Source: Betaproteobacteria bacterium
GTDB taxonomy: Bacteria > Pseudomonadota > Gammaproteobacteria > Burkholderiales > Burkholderiaceae_C
DNA: 14,093 bases
Reading direction: 5' to 3'
Assembly: GCA_005884255.1 (NCBI GenBank)
Contig: VBDL01000063.1
Location: 1 to 14,093, forward strand
A program made the translations under genes and the position numbers. This document shows positions 1 to 8,204 of this stretch, one piece after another (positions within the stretch are counted from its first letter, which is position 1; each line of letters starts with the position of its first letter). The notes under the pieces are model-generated. The model searched no databases. It was not told the DNA's origin and was given only the letters and a program-made list of their open reading frames with translations.

Positions 1-1302
1 ACGCTCGAAGCGGGGGCGCCGAAGCCCAAGCTCGACGCGCTGGCCGCCGAGCTGCTGCGCAGCGACGACGTCGACCAGATCTGGTACCAGGTGCTGGGGC
101 TGCGCGGCGAGCTGGTCGGCGGTGATCGCGACCTGCCCACGCCGGCGGAAGACGAGCGCGTCGCCGCCGACGAGGTGCATTTCCGCGACGACACCCTGAA
201 TGGCGAGCCGGTGCGCGTGGCCTCGCTGTGGCTGAGCCACGCGCCGCTCGCGCGCGACCAGACGCCGCCGCTGGTGCAGGTGGCCGAGACGCTGGACAAG
301 CGTTCGCGCCTGGCCACCGAGATCATCAAGGGCGTGATCCTGCCGCAGTTCGTGATCCTGCCGTTGGCGGTGCTACTGGTGTGGCTGGCGCTGGCGCGCG
401 GCATCGCGCCGCTGAACGAGCTGCAGCGGCGCATCCGCTCGCGCGAGAGCCACGACCTGAGCCCGATCGGCGAGCGCGAGGCGCCCGAAGAAGTGGCGCC
501 GCTGGTGCGCGCCATCAACGACCTGCTGGCACGGCTGGATCAGTCGATGAGCCGGCAGAAGCACTTCCTCGCCGATGCTGCGCATCAGCTGAAGACGCCG
601 CTGGCCGGCTTGCGCACGCAGGCGGAGCTGGCGCAGCGCGAGATCGACGCCGGCCGCGGCTCGCCGGAGGACCTGAAGCGCTCGCTGCAGCACATCGCGC
701 GCTCCAGCCAGCGCGCCGCGCACATGGTCAACCAGCTGCTCGCGATGGCGCGCGCCGAAGACCAGGAGCACAGCGCGCAGCAGCAGCAGGAAGTCAATCT
801 GGTGGGGCTGGCCACCGAGACGGTGCGCGACTTCGTGCCGCGTGCGCTCGAGCGGCGCATCGACCTCGGCTACGAAGGCCCGGCCGCCGGCGACAGCACC
901 GTGCGCCTGCGGGGCGAGCCGCTGCTCGTGCGCGAGCTGATCCGCAACCTGGTGGACAACGCGCTGCAGTACACACCGGCCGGCGGCACGGTGACGGTGC
1001 GCGTGGTGGAAGACCCGTTCGGCCAGGTTGTCGTGCTGCAGGTGGAGGACAACGGCCCGGGCATCGCGCCGGAGGAGCGCGAGCAGGTGTTCCGCCCCTT
1101 CTACCGCGTGCTCGGCAGCAATGTCGACGGCTCCGGGCTGGGGCTCGCCATCGTGCGGGAGATCGCGCAGCGCCACAGCGCCGAGGTGAGCATCGAGGAC
1201 GCACTGCCGCGCGGCGGCGATGCGCGCGGGCCCGGCGCGCGCTTCACCGTGCGTTTCCCGGCGGCCGTCGGCGCGCAGGCCGCACCGGCCACACGGCGCT
1301 GA
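1..1302 (+). CDS. Sensor histidine kinase, TctE/QseC-type (5' end outside window)
   Basis: Inner-membrane two-component sensor that autophosphorylates on His and passes phosphate to a response regulator, presumably encoded just upstream outside the window. The frame is open from base 1, so the start and first membrane helix are missing and 433 residues remain. The visible order is: the end of a periplasmic 2CSK_N-like sensor domain (sequence around YQVLGLRGELVGG, near base 100); a hydrophobic helix at about 331-405; a HAMP-like linker; and HisKA with the H-box AAHQLKTPL, phospho-acceptor His codon at 583-585. HATPase_c follows, with N-box NLVDNALQYTP, G1 box DNGPGI, F box FRPFYR and G2 box GSGLGLAIV. 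All kinase boxes are intact. The next gene starts 66 bp downstream. The family subgroup is inferred from the 2CSK_N-like N-terminus; the ligand cannot be told (TctE senses tricarboxylates, but this need not). Confidence 0.95.
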   Translation, partial: TLEAGAPKPKLDALAAELLRSDDVDQIWYQVLGLRGELVGGDRDLPTPAEDERVAADEVHFRDDTLNGEPVRVASLWLSHAPLARDQTPPLVQVAETLDKRSRLATEIIKGVILPQFVILPLAVLLVWLALARGIAPLNELQRRIRSRESHDLSPIGEREAPEEVAPLVRAINDLLARLDQSMSRQKHFLADAAHQLKTPLAGLRTQAELAQREIDAGRGSPEDLKRSLQHIARSSQRAAHMVNQLLAMARAEDQEHSAQQQQEVNLVGLATETVRDFVPRALERRIDLGYEGPAAGDSTVRLRGEPLLVRELIRNLVDNALQYTPAGGTVTVRVVEDPFGQVVVLQVEDNGPGIAPEEREQVFRPFYRVLGSNVDGSGLGLAIVREIAQRHSAEVSIEDALPRGGDARGPGARFTVRFPAAVGAQAAPATRR

Positions 1303-1368
1303 CTGCCTTCGCTCACATTCGTCACACGACGCGTCGCTACACTCGTCCGGGCTTTGCCTGACATCGCG

Positions 1369-2518
1369 ATGCGCAACCACCACCCCGTTCTCCCCGCTGT
1401 CGATCTGGCGCTGCAAGGCGGCGGCTCGCACGGCGCCTTCACCTGGGGCGTGCTCGACCGCCTGCTCGAGCCCGACGGTCTGAGCTTCGCCGCCATCTCC
1501 GGCACCAGCGCCGGTGCGCTGAATGCGGCGGTGCTGGTCAGCGGCTTTCAGCGCGGCGGGCGCGACGGCGCGCGCGCCGCGCTGACCGAGTTCTGGCACG
1601 ACGTGAGCGGCTCGGGCAGCATCTTCAGCCCCTACACGCTGGCCCACGCAAGCGCCGCACAGGACAGCTACAACTTCGACAAGCTGCCTCAGCCCGTACG
1701 AGTTCAATCCGCTGAACCTGAACCCCTTGCGCGACGTGCTCAAGCGCCACGTCGACGTGCAGGCACTGCACGCGTGCAGCCTCAACCTGTTCGTCACCGC
1801 GACGAGCGTCGAGACGGGCCAGGCCAAGGTCTTCACCGGCAAGGAGCTGAGCATCGAGGCCTTGCTCGCATCGGCCTGCCTGCCCTTCATCTTCCAGGCG
1901 GTGGAGATCGACGGCCACGCCTACTGGGACGGCGGCTACACCGGCAACCCGGCGATCTATCCGCTGATCTACCAGTCCGAGGTGCTGGACATCCTGCTGG
2001 TCAAGATCAATCCCTTGTCGCGCCCGAGCAAGCCGACGCGCAGCGTGGAGATCATCGACCGCCTGAGCGAGATCACCTTCAATGCGAGCCTGATTTCGGA
2101 GATGCGCGCAATCGCCTTCGTGTCGCGCCTGGTGCGCGAAGGCAAGCTCGACCCCGGCCGCTACAAGGACCTGCGCCTGCACATGGTGGCCGATGACGAT
2201 GGCCTCGCGCCATTCAACGCGAGCAGCAAGTTCAACACGGACCGCGCCTTCCTCGACGAGCTGTTCGCGCTCGGCCGCGCGGCCGCGCACAAGTGGCTGA
2301 AGCAGCATCGCGACGCTGTCGGCGTGCGCCAGACGCTGGACCTCGAGCGCGTGTTTCTCGGCCCGCCGCGGCGCGTGCGCGCGGTGGGCGCCGAGGCGGA
2401 TGCGCGGCCGAGCGCTGCGACGCACGCCAAGGCCGACGCGAAGCGCCCCACGCTGTGGCAGCGCAGCAGCGCCTGGCTCGCGCGGCGCCGCGATCAGCGG
2501 CGCGACAGGCGCGGCTAG
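1369..2518 (+). pseudogene. Patatin-like phospholipase, frameshifted with an apparent internal deletion
   Basis: Patatin-family serine lipid acyl hydrolase using a Ser-Asp dyad. From ATG 1369 the first frame encodes the oxyanion-hole loop GGGSHG (1417-1434) and the nucleophile elbow GTSAG (Ser codon 1507-1509), and stays homologous up to YNFDKLP (ending 1689). Homology resumes in the next frame at SPYEFNPLNLNPLRD (from 1691). It continues through FVTATSVETG, the catalytic Asp motif DGG (Asp codon 1928-1930) and a C-terminal region typical of bacterial patatins, to the TAG at 2516-2518. Unbroken reading of the first frame gives a 275-residue chimera ending at 2196 without the Asp. Homologues I know have roughly 10-12 more residues between the two blocks, so a short deletion of 3n+2 bases explains both the gap and the shift (inference). 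ATG 1369 is preferred over an in-frame TTG at 1354. The end has a basic, Ala/Arg-rich tail. It is either a real pseudogene or a sequence error. Confidence 0.88.
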
Positions 2519-2562
2519 GCTCGTTGTCGTGATGCAGTTCACAAGCTCGGACGGTGCCGACG

Positions 2563-2604
2563 TTGCGCGCTACGGGACTCCCACAATGGGCGCACAGCGC
2601 GCAA
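2563..2604. repeat. 9-bp inverted repeat upstream of the VirK/YbjX-like gene
   Basis: Arms TTGCGCGCT (2563-2571) and AGCGCGCAA (2596-2604) are perfectly complementary across a 24-nt spacer, which itself holds a small CCCA-CAA-TGGG hairpin. Arm centres are 33 bp apart, about three helical turns, so a paired operator site is possible. It lies 48 bp before ATG 2653 in the 134-bp gap after the patatin gene. GC-rich alternating arms are prone to chance occurrence, and no T tract follows, so it is not a convincing terminator. Confidence 0.5.
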
Positions 2605-2652
2605 TCCCCTACGCTGTAGCGCCCCACCCACCCGCCCGGTGCCCGCGACGCC

Positions 2653-3573
2653 ATGCAGCCGCTGAGAACCGCCGACCTCTTTCGCCGCACCGATCACGGC
2701 CGCGGAGGGTGGCTGCCGACCGCGACGCGGCGCCTGGCCTTCGAATGGCACGCGCGCCTGCATCACCACTCGCTGCGCCAGGTGGCTCATGCCTTGACCC
2801 ACCCGGCGCTGTCTCACCTGCGAGGCAGTGATCCGCAGCTGCTGTTGCGGCCGCTGCGCGAGTACCTGTGGGCCGGGTTGACGCCGCGTGACCGCGCGCA
2901 GGCCTTCGTCGCGCACTACGCTTGGCTGCTGGACGCACTCGCCGGCTCCGCGCTGGACGCGCTGTACGAGCAGCGCGCGCTGCATGTGCTGGAGCACTCG
3001 CTGGGTGGCAGCCGTCTCGGCTTCGCGCTCGCGCCGGGTCACGGCCTGCATCGCGAAGGCGAGCTCGACCTGCATTTGCGCCTCGATGGCGCGGTGCTGC
3101 TGCGCGCCAGCGTCTGCGTCGTGCCGACGCGCCTGCTCGATGCGGCGGCGCAGGCGCTGGGTGAGCGCGCGTTGGTCATCGGCAGCCTGCATGCCGAGCA
3201 CGGCGCAGCCGCCGGCCTGCAGACGCTGGCGCGCCTGACGCACAGCTCGCGCCCGCGCGCGCTGCTGCTCGCGGTGCTGCAAGGCCTGTGCGCCGGCTGG
3301 CGCCTCGGTGCGCCCCTGGGCGTGAGCAGCCGCGCGCAGTTGCATCGCCACCAGCGCAAGGGCGCGCAACGCTTCGATACCGACTATGACGAGCTGTGGC
3401 TGGAGCTCGGCGCCAAGCGCCGGCTGCGCGAGCACTGGCTGCTGCCCGCTGCGCCGGAAGCGCGCCACAACGTGCAGGTGCCACCGCACCGGCGCACTGC
3501 GCAGCAGCGCGCCTGCGAGCTGCGCCAGGCCTTGTTCGGGCAAGGCACGCGCTGGGCCACGAATCAGCCTTAG
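2653..3573 (+). CDS. VirK/YbjX (DUF535) family protein
   Basis: A 306-residue protein matching the DUF535 family, whose named members are Shigella VirK and Enterobacteriaceae YbjX. Their biochemical role is unresolved, though members are linked to surface protein export and resistance to membrane-active peptides. Family-like blocks are: FVAHYAWL (about residues 85-92), GHGLHREGELDLHLRLDG (129-146), ALVIGSLHAE (173-182), RPRALLLAVL (200-209), VSSRAQLHRHQ (224-234) and DYDELWLELG (244-253), then an LP-containing C-terminal end. No signal peptide or membrane helix is evident. Start ATG 2653 has no clear Shine-Dalgarno. It sits 134 bp after the broken patatin gene and ends convergently with rodA, their stop codons interlocking at 3570-3573. 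The family call rests on recognised motifs, not on a search, and I infer no specific function here. Confidence 0.84.
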   Translation: MQPLRTADLFRRTDHGRGGWLPTATRRLAFEWHARLHHHSLRQVAHALTHPALSHLRGSDPQLLLRPLREYLWAGLTPRDRAQAFVAHYAWLLDALAGSALDALYEQRALHVLEHSLGGSRLGFALAPGHGLHREGELDLHLRLDGAVLLRASVCVVPTRLLDAAAQALGERALVIGSLHAEHGAAAGLQTLARLTHSSRPRALLLAVLQGLCAGWRLGAPLGVSSRAQLHRHQRKGAQRFDTDYDELWLELGAKRRLREHWLLPAAPEARHNVQVPPHRRTAQQRACELRQALFGQGTRWATNQP

Positions 3574-4703
3574 CTTTGCATCAAGCGGCGGCTCTTGGCG
3601 ATGGCCATCAGCATGCCCAGGCCGAAGCCGAGCGTGACCATCGCGGTGCCGCCATAGCTCACGAAGGGGATGCCGCTGACCATGCCCATGTTCACCATCG
3701 CGTAGGTGAAGAAGCTCAAGGTCACGGCGCCGGCGAGCAGGCGCGCGAACAGTGTCGGCGCCTCGGCGGCGATCATCAGCCCGCGGAAGATGAGGAAGGT
3801 GAAGCCGAGCAGCAGCGCGAGGCCGCCGACGAGGCCGAACTCCTCGGAGTAGGCAGCGAAGATGAAGTCGGTGGTGTGCTCGGGAATGAACTCCAGGTGC
3901 GTCTGCGTGCCCTTCATGAAGCCCTTGCCGGTGACGCCGCCCGAGCCGATGGCGATCATGCCCTGGATGATGTGGAAGCCCTTGCCGAGCGGGTCGGTGG
4001 TCGGGTCGAGCAAGGTGCACACGCGGTTCTTCTGGTAGTCGTGCAGCATCGGCCACTTCACGTCGGGCTGGCAGATGCGCGTCTCGTAGCTGACGAGCAG
4101 CGTGACCGCCACCGCGGCGACCGCGAGCACCGGCACGATCAGCCGCCACGACAGCCCGGCGAAGAAGATCACGTAGAGCCCCGCCGACAGCACGAGGATG
4201 GCGGTGCCGAGATCGGGCTGCTTGACGATCAGCCCCACCGGCATCGCCAGCAGCAGCAGCGCGACGCCGAAGTCGAGCGCGCGCAATTGCCCCTCGCGCT
4301 TCTGAAACCACCACGCGAGCACCAGCGGCATCGCGATCTTCATCATCTCGCTGGGCTGGACCACCGCGACGCCGATGTTGAGCCAGCGCGTCGCGCCCTT
4401 CTTCGTCATGCCGAACGCCGCGGTGGCCACCAGCAGCGCCACGCCGATCGTGTACAGCGGCAGTGCCAACGCCATCAGCCGCTGCGGCGGAATCTGCGCG
4501 ACGACGAAAAGAATGCCGGCGGCCAGCACCATGTTGCGCGCGTGGTCCGGGAAGCGCGTGCCGCTGTCGTGGCCGGCGGAGTACATCGTCATCAGCCCGA
4601 TGCCGCACAGGATGGCGATGGCCAGCGCGAGCGTGAAGTCGAAACCGATGAACAGGCGCGCGAGGCGGTGCCACGGCGACGGACGATCGAAGACAGCGCT
4701 CAT
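3570..4703 (-). CDS. rodA: RodA, SEDS-family peptidoglycan glycosyltransferase (signature segment missing)
   Basis: Polytopic inner-membrane protein of 377 residues that polymerises lipid II into glycan strands for the elongasome, working with PBP2. Family blocks are RWLNIGVAVVQPSE (about 106-119), KQPDLGTA (161-168), DPLGKGFHIIQ (237-247) and FIPEHTTDFIFA (272-283), whose Asp279 matches the conserved Asp reported as catalytic in RodA. About ten hydrophobic helices are visible. The start ATG overlaps the mrdA stop (ATGA, 4700-4703), with GAAGG 11-15 nt upstream. Oddity: near the C-terminus the sequence reads GMVSG-I-PFVSYGG (around 3646-3685), whereas E. coli RodA has ILPVVGVPLP between GMVSG and the SYGG block. 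Eight residues (24 nt, in frame) appear to be absent from the most conserved SEDS signature. The reading frame stays open, so it is kept as a CDS, but activity is doubtful if the deletion is real. Confidence 0.96.
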   Translation of the reverse strand: MSAVFDRPSPWHRLARLFIGFDFTLALAIAILCGIGLMTMYSAGHDSGTRFPDHARNMVLAAGILFVVAQIPPQRLMALALPLYTIGVALLVATAAFGMTKKGATRWLNIGVAVVQPSEMMKIAMPLVLAWWFQKREGQLRALDFGVALLLLAMPVGLIVKQPDLGTAILVLSAGLYVIFFAGLSWRLIVPVLAVAAVAVTLLVSYETRICQPDVKWPMLHDYQKNRVCTLLDPTTDPLGKGFHIIQGMIAIGSGGVTGKGFMKGTQTHLEFIPEHTTDFIFAAYSEEFGLVGGLALLLGFTFLIFRGLMIAAEAPTLFARLLAGAVTLSFFTYAMVNMGMVSGIPFVSYGGTAMVTLGFGLGMLMAIAKSRRLMQS

Positions 4704-6709
4704 CGGGACGCCGCCTTCGCCGGCGTGACCGCCGTGGTGCTGACCGCCACCGCCGAGGCGGCCGCAGCCGCCACCGCGTCGTCCACGCGCCGCGGCGGCT
4801 TCAGCGGCGCGGTCGCCGTGCCTTGCTGCACGGCCGCGATATCCTCGTCCACCGGATACAGACCCTGCAGCATGTAATCGAACACGCGGCGCGCGATCGG
4901 CGCGGCCGACTGCGCGCCGAAACCGGCGTTCTCGACGATCAACGCGACCGCGATGCGCGGCTCATCGGCCGGCGCGAAGGCGATGTACAGCGCATGGTCG
5001 CGCAGATGCTCGGCGACCTTCGACGCGCTGTACTTCTCGTCCGCCTTGATGCCCACCACCTGCGCGGTGCCCGTCTTGCCACCCGACACGTAGCCGGCGC
5101 CACGGAATGCGGTGGCGCCGGTGCCTTCGATGTTGACGCCGACCATCGCATTGCGCACCACCGTGAGGTGCTCGGGCTTGATGGGCACCGGCGGCAGCGG
5201 CTGCGCGGCGACCGGGCGGCGCTGGCCATTGACGACGTCGATGACCTCCTTCACCAGATGCGGCTTGAAGCGCTGCCCGCCACCGGCGAGTGTGGCCATC
5301 GCCTGCCCCATCTGCAGCGGTGTGAAGGTGTTGTAGCCCTGGCCGATACCCAGCGAGATCGTCTCGCCGGCATACCACTTCTGCTGGTCGGCGCGGCGAT
5401 AGGCGCGGCGCTTCCAGTCGGTGGACGGCAGGATGCCGCGCAGCTCGCCCTCGATGTCGATGCCGGTGATCTGCCCGAAGCCGAACGGCGCCATCTGCTG
5501 CGCCATGGTGTCGACGCCCAGATCGTTGGCCAGCATGTAGTAGTAGGTGTCGCAGCTCTGCACGATGGACTTGTACATGTCCACGCTGCCGTGGCCGCCT
5601 TCCTTGTCGTCGCGAAACTTGTGGTTGCCGAACCAGAAGTAGCCGGGGTCGTAGATGGTTTGCTGCGGCGTGCGCTTGCCCAGGGCCAGTGCCGCCAGCG
5701 CCATGTAGGGCTTGTAGGTCGAGCCGGGCGCATAGCCGCCGCGCAGCGCGCGGTTGAGCAGGGGTTTGTCGATCGACTCGTTGAGGTCCTTCCACGAATC
5801 GGCATCGATGCCGTCGACGAACAGGTTGGGGTCGAAGGTCGGCTTGCTGACGAAGGCCAGCAGCTCGCCCGAGCGTGGATCGATCGCCACCAGCGCGCCG
5901 CGCCGATCGCCGTAGAGCTTCTCCACCAGCTCCTGCAGCTTGATGTCCACCGACAGGCGCACCGTGTTGCCCGGCGTCGACGGCGTCGACTTCAGCCGCC
6001 GCATCGCGCGCCCGCCGGCGCTGGTCTCGACCTCCTCGACGCCGGTGATGCCGTGCAGCTCGCGCTCGTAGCTCTGCTCTACGCCGAGCTTGCCGATGTA
6101 GTCGGTGCCGCGGTAGTTGGCGAGGACCTCTTCGTCCCAGTCCTCCATCGCCTGCTTCTCGGCCTGGTTGATGCGGCCGATGTAGCCGAGCACATGACTG
6201 GCCAGCTCGCCATACGGATAGTGGCGGAACAGGCGCGCCTTGATGTCGACGCCGGGGAAGCGGAAGCGCTGCGCGGTGAAGCGTGCGACCTCCTCGTCGC
6301 TGAGCTTGGTGCGGATTGGCAGCGACTCGAAGTTCTTCGCCTCTTCCTGCAGGCGTTTGAAGCGCTTGCGGTCGCGCGGCTCGATGCGCACCAGCTCGGC
6401 CAGCGCATCGATGGTCTGCTCGAGATCGGCTTGCAGCTTGGCCGGCGTGATCTCCAGCGTATAGGCCGAGTAGTTGTTGGCCAGCACGACGCCGTTGCGG
6501 TCGACGATCAGCCCGCGGTTGGGCGTGACCGGCACCACCGCGATGCGGTTGTTCTCGGCCTGCGTCTGCAACTCATCGTGCTTGTAGACCTGCAGGTAGA
6601 TGAGCCGCGCGCCGAGCAGCGAGAAGCCGAACAGCACGAACGCAGCCGCCGCCACCAGCCGCGCGCGGAAGCGGCTGAGCTCGCGCTCGATGTTCTTTAA
6701 CTCGGTCAT
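4700..6709 (-). CDS. mrdA: Penicillin-binding protein 2, elongasome D,D-transpeptidase
   Basis: Class B PBP of 669 residues that cross-links peptidoglycan during lateral-wall growth and activates RodA. It has a short cytoplasmic N-terminus, one membrane helix (about 17-40), a pedestal/dimerisation domain (about 60-230) with the conserved start NRGLIVDRNG, and a transpeptidase domain. Catalytic motifs are all present: SxxK as GSTYKP with Ser330 and Lys333 (Ser330 is also the E. coli PBP2 number), the second motif SCD at 385-387, and KTG at 545-547. The C-terminal 40 or so residues are a low-complexity Ala/Val/Thr-rich tail. Its stop overlaps the rodA start. The start is 7 bp after mreD, and the ribosome site TGAGGT contains the mreD stop codon, which suggests translational coupling. 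Length and motifs fit an intact gene; beta-lactams such as mecillinam target this family. Confidence 0.97.
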   Translation of the reverse strand: MTELKNIERELSRFRARLVAAAAFVLFGFSLLGARLIYLQVYKHDELQTQAENNRIAVVPVTPNRGLIVDRNGVVLANNYSAYTLEITPAKLQADLEQTIDALAELVRIEPRDRKRFKRLQEEAKNFESLPIRTKLSDEEVARFTAQRFRFPGVDIKARLFRHYPYGELASHVLGYIGRINQAEKQAMEDWDEEVLANYRGTDYIGKLGVEQSYERELHGITGVEEVETSAGGRAMRRLKSTPSTPGNTVRLSVDIKLQELVEKLYGDRRGALVAIDPRSGELLAFVSKPTFDPNLFVDGIDADSWKDLNESIDKPLLNRALRGGYAPGSTYKPYMALAALALGKRTPQQTIYDPGYFWFGNHKFRDDKEGGHGSVDMYKSIVQSCDTYYYMLANDLGVDTMAQQMAPFGFGQITGIDIEGELRGILPSTDWKRRAYRRADQQKWYAGETISLGIGQGYNTFTPLQMGQAMATLAGGGQRFKPHLVKEVIDVVNGQRRPVAAQPLPPVPIKPEHLTVVRNAMVGVNIEGTGATAFRGAGYVSGGKTGTAQVVGIKADEKYSASKVAEHLRDHALYIAFAPADEPRIAVALIVENAGFGAQSAAPIARRVFDYMLQGLYPVDEDIAAVQQGTATAPLKPPRRVDDAVAAAAASAVAVSTTAVTPAKAASR

Positions 6710-6716
6710 GCCGACC

Positions 6717-7235
6717 TCACAGGGGTCGATTCTCGTCCGGATCGGGCGGCCTGCGTTGCGGGGCCAGCAGGATCACCGAGGCCGGCAGCCACAGCAGGGC
6801 CTCGATCAGCGGCGCGAACATCAGCGACCAGCCGGGGAACATGCCGCCCGCCGCGACACGCACGATCAGCGCCACCGCATGCGCGGCGACGAACAGCGGC
6901 AGCACCTGCAGCGCCTGCGACGGCACGCTGAACCACAGCAGGCGGCGGTGGATGGTGATGGCGAAGAACGACAGCAGCGTGTACGCCAGTGCATGCTGGC
7001 CGAGCAGCGCGCCCTGGTGCACGTCCATCAGCAAGCCGAACACGAACGCCACGCCGACGCCCACGCGCCGCGGCTGGTGCACGTTCCAGAACACCAGCGT
7101 CAAGGCCAGCAAGTCCGGCATCGCCGGCTGCCGGCCGAGCGGCACCAGGTTGAAGGCGAAAGCGATGAGCAGCGACAGCCACAGGAACACCGGGTTGACC
7201 GGCAGCAGCAGCTCGGAGCCCCGCGGCATGATCAT
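6717..7235 (-). CDS. mreD: Rod shape-determining protein MreD
   Basis: Small polytopic inner-membrane component of the elongasome, linking MreC to the wall synthases; 172 residues, usual for the family. About five or six hydrophobic helices are visible. The family-typical central block GLLMDVHQGALLGQHALAY lies at roughly residues 69-87, and the C-terminus is short, charged and Pro/Asp/Arg-rich. The first ATG (7235-7233) overlaps the mreC stop as ATGA (7232-7235) and is preceded by a good Shine-Dalgarno, AAGGGAG, about 8 nt upstream, inside the end of mreC. An alternative ATG two codons later has poorer spacing. The gene runs into mrdA with a 7-bp gap. Expression is inferred to depend on transcription from mreB and on coupling to mreC. 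Confidence 0.95.
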   Translation of the reverse strand: MIMPRGSELLLPVNPVFLWLSLLIAFAFNLVPLGRQPAMPDLLALTLVFWNVHQPRRVGVGVAFVFGLLMDVHQGALLGQHALAYTLLSFFAITIHRRLLWFSVPSQALQVLPLFVAAHAVALIVRVAAGGMFPGWSLMFAPLIEALLWLPASVILLAPQRRPPDPDENRPL

Positions 7236-8158
7236 GGTGCGACTCCCTTCGCCTTGCCCTTGCCCTTGGGCTTCACCGGTGCCGACTCCTCGGCCTTCGG
7301 ACGCTCGGGCATCTGCACCAGCAGCGGCTCCAGCAGCAGGATGTGGCGTACGCCGTCGGACGATGCGGCGGGCGTGAGGCCGATGCGCGCGAAGCCCGAC
7401 TCGGCGCGCCGCTCGATCGTCGCCACCTTGGCCACCGCCAGCCCCGGCGGGTAGACACCATCGACGCCGGACGTGGTGAGCACATCGCCCGCCTGCACGT
7501 CGGCGTTGGCGGCCATGAAGCGCAGCTCCAGAGCGCCGCCGGTGCCGAAGGCGGCACCGCGCTGCTGCGTGCGCGGGTTGAGCACGGGAATCGCCGCGTC
7601 CTTGTCGACCAGCAGCGTGACCTCGCTGGTCAGCGGATAGACGCGCGTCACCTGGCCGATCACGCCGGCCTCGGCGATGACCGGTGCACCGAGCTTGACG
7701 CCCTGCGTCGCACCGCGGTCGACCACCACCTTGCGCGAATACGGGTCGGCCGCGTCGTAGAGGATCTCGGCCGCCTGCGAGCGCACCGGCAGCGCGGGCT
7801 TGAGCTCGAGCAGCGAGCGCAGCCGGGCGTTCTCGGCCATCAACTGCTCGACGTGCGATGCGCGCTCCGACTGCCGTGCCAGCTGCTCGCGCGCACGCTC
7901 CTCGTTGGCCAGGGCGCCGCGCAGGCCCTGCACGTAACCGCTGCCGCCCTGCCAGGCTTCCACCGGCACCAGCAGCACACGCTCCACCGGGTTGAGGACG
8001 GTGGCGAGCGCCGCGCGCAGCGGCACGGTGAGCTTGAAGCGCGTGTCGGCGACCATCAGGAACAGCGCCAGCGCCGAGAAGAACACGAGCTTGGTCAGGG
8101 CCGAGTGGCCCTGGCGGAAGAAGGGCGGCGGGGTGCGGTCGAGGGTGCCCAGTGGCAT
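7232..8158 (-). CDS. mreC: Rod shape-determining protein MreC
   Basis: Bitopic elongasome scaffold of 308 residues that binds PBP2 and transmits its activation state. It has a short cytoplasmic N-terminus, a membrane helix at about 20-37, a periplasmic coiled coil at about 80-118 (heptad-like stretch around EQLARQSERASHVEQLMAEN), then the double beta-barrel domain. That domain has family-typical blocks DPYSRKVVVDRGATQGV and TTSGVDGVYPPGLAVAKV. The last dozen residues are an unusual Lys/Gly-rich basic tail (KPKGKGKAKG), likely disordered. ATG 8158 lies 46 bp after the mreB stop with only a weak ribosome site. The 3' end overlaps mreD by 4 bp. It is an intact, ordinary family member apart from the tail. 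Confidence 0.97.
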   Translation of the reverse strand: MPLGTLDRTPPPFFRQGHSALTKLVFFSALALFLMVADTRFKLTVPLRAALATVLNPVERVLLVPVEAWQGGSGYVQGLRGALANEERAREQLARQSERASHVEQLMAENARLRSLLELKPALPVRSQAAEILYDAADPYSRKVVVDRGATQGVKLGAPVIAEAGVIGQVTRVYPLTSEVTLLVDKDAAIPVLNPRTQQRGAAFGTGGALELRFMAANADVQAGDVLTTSGVDGVYPPGLAVAKVATIERRAESGFARIGLTPAASSDGVRHILLLEPLLVQMPERPKAEESAPVKPKGKGKAKGVAP

Positions 8159-8204
8159 GGACTGCTCGCGGCGCCCGAGCTCAAGCGCCAGCTATGAGAG
8201 CGCG

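Noticed and set aside
1327..1336. Perfect 10-bp palindrome CGACGCGTCG before the patatin gene, with TACACT just downstream as a possible -10
   Set aside because: Short GC palindromes are frequent in this base composition, and no acceptable -35 is found at the right spacing.
1681..1700. Programmed ribosomal frameshifting as the explanation for the patatin and gatA breaks
   Set aside because: No slippery heptamer or downstream structure stands out at either junction, and shifting alone cannot restore the family residues that are absent from all frames.
2539..4674. 711-codon minus-strand open frame spanning the VirK/YbjX-like gene and rodA
   Set aside because: Part is rodA read out of frame and part is antisense to the plus-strand gene; it has no coherent domain and conflicts with the secure rodA frame.
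4823..6700. Long plus-strand open frame (625 codons) opposite mrdA, and similar ones opposite rodA (3396-4877) and mreB (7992-9341)
   Set aside because: They are low-complexity Arg/Ala/His/Gln-rich translations with no motifs, exactly antisense to well-identified genes; such shadows are normal in GC-rich DNA.
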